NCBI RefSeq assembly: GCF_902490045.1
Contig: NZ_CABUCJ010000058.1
Coordinates: 1-15,524, forward strand
Direction: 5' to 3'
Length of the DNA: 15,524 nt
From: an uncultured Anaerotruncus sp.
Lineage (GTDB): Bacteria; Bacillota; Clostridia; Oscillospirales; Ruminococcaceae
Positions 7,042 to 11,971 of the stretch are shown piece by piece (the stretch's first letter is position 1; each line of letters starts with the position of its first letter). The translations under genes and the position numbers were made by a program. The notes beneath the pieces were generated by a model, which saw nothing but the letters and a program-made list of their open reading frames with translations, was not told the DNA's origin and did not search any database.

Positions 7042-7060
7042 CCCGCGTGTGTCACGCGGG
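7042..7060 (-). promoter_or_regulatory. Perfect inverted repeat in the leader of the amino-acid transporter operon
   Basis: Eight-base arms CCCGCGTG and CACGCGGG (7042-7049 and 7053-7060) have a three-base centre. It lies between the predicted transcription start near 7078 and the ribosome site at about 7033, so it is transcribed. No T run follows. It may be an operator for an unknown repressor or a 5' stabilising hairpin. Confidence 0.55.
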
Positions 7061-7084
7061 CGCTGTTCTGTATATCGTGTTATA

Positions 7085-7112
7085 ATTATACATCCGTTCC
7101 CCTATTTTGCAA
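7085..7112 (-). promoter_or_regulatory. Promoter of the amino-acid ABC transporter operon
   Basis: On the minus strand TTGCAA (7112-7107) is followed after 16 bases by TATAAT (7090-7085). The -35 box lies inside a small inverted repeat, CCCCT and AGGGG eight bases apart, which could bind a regulator. The predicted leader is about 60 bases. Confidence 0.72.
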
Positions 7113-7123
7113 GGGGTTTTTTC

Positions 7124-7159
7124 AAAAAATATGCACTCTCCGCAATTTTCATACATATT
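7124..7159 (-). terminator. Weak candidate terminator after the pseudouridine synthase gene
   Basis: AT-rich arms AATATGTA and TGCATATT (7152-7159 and 7128-7135, one G-U pair) are followed by TTTT on the minus strand. The hairpin overlaps the stop codon of the gene and has a long loop, so its strength is doubtful. Its place directly before the next promoter supports the idea. Confidence 0.3.
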
Positions 7160-8046
7160 CACCATGTTTGCACACAATCGGGCGCCAACTTTTGCATATC
7201 TTTTGGGACGGGCGCGCGCACCGTGAGCAAATCCCCGCTCACCGGATGGGTGAAGGAGACGTCCGCGCAGTGCAGCGCGTGCCGCCCGATGAGGGTCCGG
7301 TCCCCGCCGTAGAGGGCGTCCCCGAGCAGCGGGCAGCCGATGTGGGCCATGTGTACACGGATCTGGTGGGTGCGCCCCGTCCCGAGGGTGCAGCGCACGA
7401 GGCTGTAGCCGGGAAACTCCGCGAGCGTCTCGTAACAGGTCACGGCGGGCTTGCCGTCCGGTATGACCCGGCGGCGCGGATCCGCCCGGTCGGGCTGCCC
7501 GACCGGCGCGTCGACCGTCCCCGCCCGGGGCTCCGGCGCGCCCGTCACGAGCGCGAGGTAGGTCTTCTCCACATGCCCGGTGAGCGCGGCGGCCGCGAAG
7601 GCGTTTTTAGCGATCACCACCGCGCCCGACGTGTCCCGGTCGAGCCGTCCCATCAGCCGGCAGACCGCCTCCTGCCCCCGCTCTCGGCAGTCGCGCGCGA
7701 AGACGTTGGCAAGCGTCCCGCTCTGCATACCGCGCACCGGATGGCAGGCCATGCCGGCGGGTTTCGCGTAGACGGCGATGTCGTCGTCCTCGTAGAGGAG
7801 CGGCACGGACGGCGTGCCGTCCGGTTCCGCCCCGCCCATGCCGTCGCGCAGCGTGATCGCCAGCCGGTCGCCCGCCCGCAGTCGGTCGATCGTGCGGGCG
7901 CGCGCGCCGTTCAGGAGGATGCCGTCCTCCTTCGTCTTGAGGGAACGCACGAGCGTATAGGAGCACCCCGCCTCCCCGCGCAGGAAATGGATGACCTTGC
8001 GCCCGTCATAGGCGGGCGGCACCGTGAATTCAAGCCTCCGCGCCAT
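7159..8046 (-). CDS. RluA-family RNA pseudouridine synthase
   Basis: A 295-residue enzyme converting uridine to pseudouridine in structured RNA, probably rRNA. An S4-like RNA-binding region spans about residues 15-75 (VRSLKTKEDGILLNG, then RLRAGDRLAI). The catalytic domain shows VYAKPAGMACHP, the RLDRDTSG motif with the catalytic aspartate D136, and the RTHQIRVHMAHIGCPLLGD segment. Length and order match the RluA/RluD group; the target site cannot be read from sequence. The ATG at 8046 has only a loosely placed GGAG. The start overlaps the end of the small membrane-protein gene by 17 bases, so translation is probably coupled. It is the last gene of the rpmE-GNAT-small protein cluster. Confidence 0.92.
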   Translation of the reverse strand: MARRLEFTVPPAYDGRKVIHFLRGEAGCSYTLVRSLKTKEDGILLNGARARTIDRLRAGDRLAITLRDGMGGAEPDGTPSVPLLYEDDDIAVYAKPAGMACHPVRGMQSGTLANVFARDCRERGQEAVCRLMGRLDRDTSGAVVIAKNAFAAAALTGHVEKTYLALVTGAPEPRAGTVDAPVGQPDRADPRRRVIPDGKPAVTCYETLAEFPGYSLVRCTLGTGRTHQIRVHMAHIGCPLLGDALYGGDRTLIGRHALHCADVSFTHPVSGDLLTVRAPVPKDMQKLAPDCVQTW

Positions 8047-8194
8047 CGTCCCCGGCGCTCCGCCCCGGCCCGGTGTAAACGGTGTTGCCGTCGCCGCAGA
8101 CGATGCCCGCCTTGATCGGCGCGATCAAAAATCCGGCCACCATGCCAATGCATAAAAATGCAGCTGCCCACAAGAATTTTTCAGATTTCCGCAT
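8030..8194 (-). CDS. 54-residue single-span membrane protein, function unknown
   Basis: An open frame of 54 codons starting ATG at 8194 with AGAGGG eight bases upstream. The protein begins MRKSEKFLWAAAFLCIGMVA and continues GFLIAPIKAGIVCGDGN. A short basic tail precedes a hydrophobic helix at about residues 7-27, then a short polar, glycine-rich tail; topology is likely N-in. It overlaps the GNAT stop by 14 bases and the pseudouridine synthase start by 17 bases, filling what would otherwise be a gap. The GFLIAP-x-K turn after the helix recalls small YtxH-like membrane proteins of Bacillota, but similarity is too short to assign a family. Overlaps, ribosome site and sensible topology support a real gene. 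Confidence 0.72.
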   Translation of the reverse strand: MRKSEKFLWAAAFLCIGMVAGFLIAPIKAGIVCGDGNTVYTGPGRSAGDDGAEA

Positions 8195-8744
8195 AAATAT
8201 TCCCTCTTTTCCGTTTCATCGATTCAAAGCGTTCCCTGGTAATCCGGTAGATGAGATGGGGCATTTCCTTCCCGCGGTAGATTTTCACGAACTCCCCCTC
8301 CTCCTCCATGCCGAGCGCGGCCGCGACCCGGCGGGAGGAGGCGTTCTCCGGGCGGATGTCGGCAACCGCCTCGGACGCGCCGAACACTTCGAAGATATGC
8401 CGCACACAGGCGGCCGTGCCCTCGCGGGCGAAGCCTTCCCCCCATCGGTCCTGGCGGAGGATGTAGCCGACGCTCCACGCCATGCGGTTCCCCACCGGCT
8501 CCCACACCGGGCCGATCGTGCCGACAAAGTCCCCCGTCGCGCGCTCGACCGCCGCGAGGTGGCCCGCGCCCTCCCGCGCGCAGCGCGCCCGGCTGCGGGC
8601 GATCCACTCCCGCACCTCATCGCCGCTGAAGCCGTGCTCCCACGCGTACATCACCCGCGGGTCGCCGAGGATTTTCCGCAGCGCGAAAAAGTCGGCCTCC
8701 TCCAGCGGGCGCAGGAGCAGGCGCTTTGTCTCAATCCCGGTCAT
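8181..8744 (-). CDS. GNAT acetyltransferase, RimJ/RimL-like (Acetyltransf_3)
   Basis: A 187-residue N-acetyltransferase. It opens ETKRLLLRPLEEADFFAL, the standard start of the RimJ/RimL-like group. It then shows the WSVGYILRQDRWGEGFARE segment (about 90-108), holding the R-x-x-G-x-G/A type acetyl-CoA loop, and the PENASSRRVAAALGM helix (132-146). Members acetylate protein N-termini, antibiotics or metabolites; the substrate is not shown, but its place behind rpmE and before a pseudouridine synthase suggests a ribosome-related target (inference). The start at 8744 was chosen over an in-frame upstream ATG because AGGGGG lies seven bases before it and the family alignment starts there. The upstream extension would lie in the rpmE terminator. 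Confidence 0.88.
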   Translation of the reverse strand: MTGIETKRLLLRPLEEADFFALRKILGDPRVMYAWEHGFSGDEVREWIARSRARCAREGAGHLAAVERATGDFVGTIGPVWEPVGNRMAWSVGYILRQDRWGEGFAREGTAACVRHIFEVFGASEAVADIRPENASSRRVAAALGMEEEGEFVKIYRGKEMPHLIYRITRERFESMKRKRGNIYAEI

Positions 8745-8765
8745 GCCGCGCCCCCTTTCGGATAC

Positions 8766-8795
8766 AAAAAACGCAGCCGCATCAATGCGGCTGCG
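8766..8795 (-). terminator. Intrinsic terminator after rpmE
   Basis: A nine-base-pair stem (8772-8780 with 8787-8795, arm CGCAGCCGC), extendable by two A-T pairs, is followed by TTTTTTG on the minus strand. It lies 17 bases after the rpmE stop codon. The next start codon in the same direction is only 27 bases beyond the hairpin. Confidence 0.85.
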
Positions 8796-8812
8796 CACTT
8801 TGCAGCAAGCAG

Positions 8813-9016
8813 TTACTTGTCCATGCCAAAACGCTTTTTGAACCTGTCGACGCGTCCGCCCGTATCAACCAGCTTCTGACGGCCGGTGAAGAAGGGATGG
8901 CACTTGGAGCAGATTTCAACGCGGATGTTCTCCCGCGTCGAGCGCGTATGGATCACTTCGCCGCAGGCGCAGGTGATCGTCGTATCCACATACTTGGGAT
9001 GGATTCCCTCTTTCAT
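8813..9016 (-). CDS. rpmE: 50S ribosomal protein L31, zinc-binding type
   Basis: A 67-residue L31 bridging the large-subunit central protuberance to the small subunit. The opening MKEGIHPKYVDTTITCACG is diagnostic. Four cysteines, C16, C18, C36 and C39 (CxC and CSKC), make this the zinc-binding form, which many bacteria replace with a cysteine-free paralogue when zinc is scarce. The ATG at 9016 is preferred over a GTG three codons upstream because AGAGGTG is correctly spaced for the ATG and homologues begin there. It has its own promoter and a short structured leader, and is followed by a strong terminator. Confidence 0.97.
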   Translation of the reverse strand: MKEGIHPKYVDTTITCACGEVIHTRSTRENIRVEICSKCHPFFTGRQKLVDTGGRVDRFKKRFGMDK

Positions 9017-9033
9017 TTGTTTCACCTCTTTCT

Positions 9034-9052
9034 GACATCGGAGATAGATGCC
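9034..9052 (-). promoter_or_regulatory. Leader hairpin of rpmE, candidate ribosomal-protein leader
   Basis: In the leader of about 47 bases, GGCATC and GATGTC form a six-pair stem (one G-U) with a seven-base loop TATCTCC, ending about 10 bases before the ribosome site. L31 leaders with autoregulatory structure are described in several bacterial groups; whether this matches one cannot be judged by eye. Confidence 0.35.
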
Positions 9053-9069
9053 ATAAATGCAACATTAAA

Positions 9070-9098
9070 ACTATACCACACGGCTCCCGCGATTGCAA
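9070..9098 (-). promoter_or_regulatory. Promoter of rpmE with extended -10
   Basis: On the minus strand TTGCAA (9098-9093) and TATAGT (9075-9070) are 17 bases apart, with TGG directly before the -10 box forming a TGn extension. Transcription would start near 9063. Confidence 0.75.
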
Positions 9099-9131
9099 GC
9101 GGTTTTTTGCGGAAACCGCAGGATTTTGCGG
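9099..9131 (-). repeat. Mutually exclusive GCGG/CCGC inverted repeats between the mutase gene and rpmE
   Basis: Four short GCGG/CCGC blocks separated by T or A runs can form three alternative stems: 9127-9131 with 9116-9120, 9108-9112 with 9116-9120, and 9099-9105 with 9113-9119. The first is followed by only TTT on the minus strand, so it is at best a weak terminator for the upstream mutase gene (stop at 9152). Confidence 0.4.
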
Positions 9132-9151
9132 ATTTTCCCTATTTTGCCCGC

Positions 9152-10861
9152 TCAGACGCCCATGATGCGTTTGACGTCCGCGTCCATCGCGGCGGCGCGC
9201 GCGTCGATTTCAGCCATGTCCCTGCCGACGACCGACAGGTAAAGCTTGATCTTCGGCTCGGTGCCGGAGGGGCGCACGATGGCGGTGCAGCCGTCGGCGA
9301 GCGCATATTCTAGCACGTTCGATTTGGGCAGGTCGATCGGCGAGGTCTTCCCGCCGCAGATGGAGACGGAACGCTCGTAGTCGCTCACGCAGGTCACCTT
9401 CTGCCCGGCGATCTCGGCGGGCGGATTCTCCCGCAGCTTCTCCATCATGCCGGCCATGATCTTCATGCCCTCTGCGCCCTCGAACTGGAAGTTGGAGACG
9501 CTCTCGCGGCAGATGCCGAACCGCTTGTAGAGGTCGCCGAGCGCGTCGACGAGGCTCATGCCCCTCTGCTTATACCAGGAGGCCATCTCGACGATGAGCA
9601 TCGACCCGACGACCGCGTCCTTGTCGCGGACGTAGGTGCCCGACAGGTAGCCGTAGCTCTCCTCGAAGCCGAAGAGGAACCGCTCGGGATGTCCGGCGGA
9701 CTCAAGCAGCGCGATCTGCTCGCCGATGTATTTGAAGCCGGTCAGCACGCTGCGCACCTCGACGCCGTAGGCCTTGCCGATCATCTGGGTGAGCTTGGTG
9801 GAGACGATCGTCGTCACCGCGACGGGGTCCCTGGGCATCGTGCCGTTTTCGGCACGGCAGCGGCAGATGTAGTCGAAGAGCAGCGCGCCCACGTGGTTTC
9901 CGGTGAGCAGGGTGTAGTCCTCCCCCTCCTTCACCGCGATGCCTACCCGGTCGCAGTCGGGGTCGGTGGCGAGCATGAGGTCCGCGCCCGTTTCCCGCGC
10001 GAGTTCGAGCCCCTTGGCGAGCGCCTCCTTGATCTCGGGGTTCGGGAAGGGGCAGGTCGGGAAGCTGCCGTCGGGGTGCTCCTGCTCGGGCACGACGGTC
10101 ACGTCCTCGGCACCGATCGCGGCGAGCACGCGGCGCACCGGCTTGTTGCCCGCGCCGTTGAGGGGGGAATAGACGAGCTTGAGGCCCGCCTTTTTGCAGA
10201 CGCCCGGGTTGACCTGCTGGGCGAGGACGTTGTCGATAAAGCGGTCGACGACCTCCTCGGGGATGTAGGAGACGATTCCCGAGGCGAGCGCCTCCTCGAA
10301 CTTCATCGTCTTCGCGCCGGTGAGCACATCGAGGCTGTTGATCTCTTTGAGGACGGCGTCGGCGGCGTGCTCGGTCATCTGGCAGCCGTCGCTGCCGTAG
10401 ACCTTGTAGCCGTTATATTTGGCGGGGTTGTGGGAGGCGGTGACCATGATGCCCGCGTCGCAGCAAAGCTCGCGGGTCGCGAAGGAGAGCGCCGGCACGG
10501 GCATCAGCTCCCGGTAGATCGACACCCGAACGCCGTTGGCGGCCAGCACGCCCGCCGCTTCCCGGGAGAAGAGGTCGGATTTGATGCGGCTGTCGTAGGA
10601 GATCGCGACGTGCGGCTCCTCCGACTGGGCGAGCAGGTAGTTGGCGAGGCCCTGGGTCGCGCGGCGGATGGTATAGATGTTCATGCGGTTGTTGCCCGCG
10701 CCGATGACCCCGCGCAGCCCCGCGGTTCCGAAGGCGAGGTCGCGGTAAAAACGGTCGAGGATTTCGACGTCCCGCCCCTTGATCGACTGAAGCTCCGCGG
10801 TCAGGTCGGGGTCCTCAAGGGGAGCGGCCAGCCAGCGTTCATACAGCTCGGTATGGTTCAT
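9152..10861 (-). CDS. pgcA: Alpha-phosphohexomutase (phosphoglucomutase/phosphomannomutase)
   Basis: A 569-residue cytosolic enzyme interconverting hexose 1- and 6-phosphates, supplying glucose-1-phosphate or mannose-1-phosphate for envelope glycans or glycogen. The four family motifs are in order: TASHNPAKYNGYK with phosphoserine S143, the metal loop ATDPDCDRVG (D300, D302, D304), the sugar loop GFEESYGYLSG (about 398-408), and the phosphate loop RPSGTEPKIK (530-539). The length matches the PgcA/PGM2-like group of Bacillota. The ATG at 10861 has GGGAGGA five to six bases upstream; a longer in-frame start lacks support. It is monocistronic with its own promoter, divergent from mntP. Glucose versus mannose preference is not resolved. 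Confidence 0.94.
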   Translation of the reverse strand: MNHTELYERWLAAPLEDPDLTAELQSIKGRDVEILDRFYRDLAFGTAGLRGVIGAGNNRMNIYTIRRATQGLANYLLAQSEEPHVAISYDSRIKSDLFSREAAGVLAANGVRVSIYRELMPVPALSFATRELCCDAGIMVTASHNPAKYNGYKVYGSDGCQMTEHAADAVLKEINSLDVLTGAKTMKFEEALASGIVSYIPEEVVDRFIDNVLAQQVNPGVCKKAGLKLVYSPLNGAGNKPVRRVLAAIGAEDVTVVPEQEHPDGSFPTCPFPNPEIKEALAKGLELARETGADLMLATDPDCDRVGIAVKEGEDYTLLTGNHVGALLFDYICRCRAENGTMPRDPVAVTTIVSTKLTQMIGKAYGVEVRSVLTGFKYIGEQIALLESAGHPERFLFGFEESYGYLSGTYVRDKDAVVGSMLIVEMASWYKQRGMSLVDALGDLYKRFGICRESVSNFQFEGAEGMKIMAGMMEKLRENPPAEIAGQKVTCVSDYERSVSICGGKTSPIDLPKSNVLEYALADGCTAIVRPSGTEPKIKLYLSVVGRDMAEIDARAAAMDADVKRIMGV

Positions 10862-10918
10862 ATAACTTCCTCCCGTCACATATATACTTTCATGGGGACT
10901 GCTCATTTTCCTGTTATC

Positions 10919-10947
10919 ATGATACCCGTACAGGCTGTCAAAGTCAA
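10919..10947 (-). promoter_or_regulatory. Promoter of the phosphohexomutase gene
   Basis: On the minus strand TTGACT (10947-10942) and TATCAT (10924-10919) are 17 bases apart. An overlapping register, TTGACA and GATAAC also 17 apart, is shifted downstream by six bases. Predicted leader about 50 bases. Confidence 0.6.
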
Positions 10948-10957
10948 CCGATTACTG

Positions 10958-10990
10958 GGGAGAAATGGAAGTCCCGGAAAAAATTCTCCC
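10958..10990. repeat. Inverted repeat between the divergent promoters
   Basis: Seven-base arms GGGAGAA and TTCTCCC (10958-10964 and 10984-10990) are separated by 19 bases. They lie between the mutase promoter and the mntP promoter and could be an operator serving either; no bound regulator is known. Confidence 0.35.
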
Positions 10991-11007
10991 AAAACGCCTT
11001 CCGGCAC

Positions 11008-11036
11008 TTGCAACGGGCGGACGGGCGTGTTATACT
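11008..11036 (+). promoter_or_regulatory. Promoter of mntP with extended -10
   Basis: TTGCAA (11008-11013) and TATACT (11031-11036) are 17 bases apart, with TGT just before the -10 box giving a TGn extension. The start would fall near 11043, immediately before the riboswitch aptamer. Confidence 0.78.
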
Positions 11037-11048
11037 GGGCTAAGATTT

Positions 11049-11146
11049 CCGCATGGGGGAGTAGTTTGCGCGCGTACCGGCGCGTGGCAAGTCAACACAA
11101 TGGCCTCACGGCCTGGCTTGCCTGAAAGAACAAGACTCATGGACGG
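11049..11146 (+). promoter_or_regulatory. Manganese riboswitch (yybP-ykoY type) controlling mntP
   Basis: The aptamer shows the conserved GGGGAGTAG (11056-11064) and the facing ACAAGACTCA segment (11130-11139). P1 forms from 11052-11057 with 11136-11141, extended by CCG (11049-11051) with CGG (11144-11146). An internal stem GGCAAG/CTTGCC (11086-11091 with 11117-11122) encloses GTCAACA and a GGCC-TCAC-GGCC hairpin, and another arm lies at 11068-11085. This arrangement agrees with the known manganese-sensing class, which commonly governs MntP exporters. The P1 3' strand overlaps the terminator arm, implying that bound manganese turns expression on. Confidence 0.88.
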
Positions 11147-11180
11147 GCCCGAAAAGCCATGTCCGTGGGTCTTTTGCTTT
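11132..11180 (+). terminator. Riboswitch expression-platform terminator
   Basis: Arms 11132-11144 and 11161-11173 pair over 13 base pairs (AAGACTCATGGAC with GTCCGTGGGTCTT, two G-U pairs) and are followed by TTGCTTT. The left arm contains the P1 3' strand, so the aptamer and this terminator exclude each other. Confidence 0.82.
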
Positions 11181-11188
11181 GCCGGGAG

Positions 11189-11260
11189 CGGACCCCGCGG
11201 GGTCCGGCCGCCGTCAAGGGGGGCGTCCGCGGGCCCGGGGCGTATTTGCGTCCGGTCCGC
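11189..11260 (+). promoter_or_regulatory. Second structured region in the mntP leader
   Basis: An 18-base perfect palindrome, CGGACCCCGCGGGGTCCG, occupies 11189-11206. Its left part GCGGACC (11188-11194) can instead pair with GGTCCGC at 11254-11260, about 20 bases before the ribosome site. The two folds exclude each other. No run of T follows either. Confidence 0.45.
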
Positions 11261-11291
11261 TGTCAACAAACATGGCAAGGGGGATATTCCT

Positions 11292-11861
11292 ATGGGAACG
11301 CCGACACTTTTTCTGATTGCGCTGGGGCTGTCGATGGACGCCTTCGCGGTATCCATCTCCAACGGCATGTGCTACCGGGGCTTCGGCCGGAAGCAGGCGG
11401 CCGCCGCCGCCTTTTCCTTCGGCCTCTTCCAGATGCTCATGCCGATCATCGGCTATCTCGCCGGGCGGACCTTCAGCGGCGCGATCTCCGCCGCCGACCA
11501 CTGGATCGCCCTCCTGCTGCTCGGGTTCATCGGCGGGAAAATGATTTTAGACGGCGTCCGCGAGCTGCGCCATCCCGGGGGCTGCTCGCCCGACCACCTC
11601 TTCACCCTCAGGGTCCTCTTCATGCAGGCGGTGGCCACGAGCATCGACGCGCTCGCCGTCGGGGTCGGCTTCGCGGTCATGCAGGTCAATATCGTCACGG
11701 CGGCGGCCTTCATCGGCGTGGTGACCTTCCTCTGCTGCATCGTCGGCGCCATGCTCGGCAGGCAGTTCGGGCTGCTGCTCGGCAGCCGCGCGCAGGTGCT
11801 CGGCGGGGTCATCCTCGTGGGCATCGGGTTGAAAATCTTCGCCGAGCACATGTTCGGCTGA
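11292..11861 (+). CDS. mntP: Manganese exporter MntP
   Basis: A 189-residue inner-membrane protein with six predicted helices built as two inverted three-helix halves. The halves carry the matching metal-site motifs LGLSMDAFAVSISNG (D16) and SIDALAVGVGF (D119), the positions needed for manganese efflux in Escherichia coli MntP. Length is typical (about 188). The start at 11292 has AAGGGGG upstream; a longer open frame in the same phase runs through the riboswitch and is not protein. Expression is governed by the manganese riboswitch upstream, fitting a detoxification role. A strong terminator follows, so the gene is transcribed alone. Confidence 0.96.
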   Translation: MGTPTLFLIALGLSMDAFAVSISNGMCYRGFGRKQAAAAAFSFGLFQMLMPIIGYLAGRTFSGAISAADHWIALLLLGFIGGKMILDGVRELRHPGGCSPDHLFTLRVLFMQAVATSIDALAVGVGFAVMQVNIVTAAAFIGVVTFLCCIVGAMLGRQFGLLLGSRAQVLGGVILVGIGLKIFAEHMFG

Positions 11862-11879
11862 TCAAATCCATCCTCTTTT

Positions 11880-11925
11880 CGACCCGTTTCGACAAAATTT
11901 GCCGAAACGGGTCGATTTTGTTTTT
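11880..11925 (+). terminator. Intrinsic terminator after mntP
   Basis: A perfect 12-base-pair stem (11880-11891 with 11903-11914, arms CGACCCGTTTCG and CGAAACGGGTCG) is followed by ATTTTGTTTTT. It begins 18 bases after the mntP stop. There is no T run on the other strand. Confidence 0.9.
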
Positions 11926-11971
11926 CCAATATGGTATCCTTTTCCTATCAGACTAGGGGAGGAACGCCGCC

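Noticed and set aside
9689..11125. Long plus-strand open frame opposite the phosphohexomutase gene and through the mntP riboswitch
   Set aside because: It is antisense to a clear enzyme and covers promoter and RNA elements; the residues resemble no protein.
10965..11291. N-terminal extension of MntP in the same phase
   Set aside because: It would translate the promoter and riboswitch; MntP homologues begin at 11292, where a ribosome site is present.
11923..11951. TTTCCA-17-TATCAG, or TGG-TATCCT, as the comM promoter
   Set aside because: Both are weak and overlap the mntP terminator U run; noted as a possibility under comM but not called.
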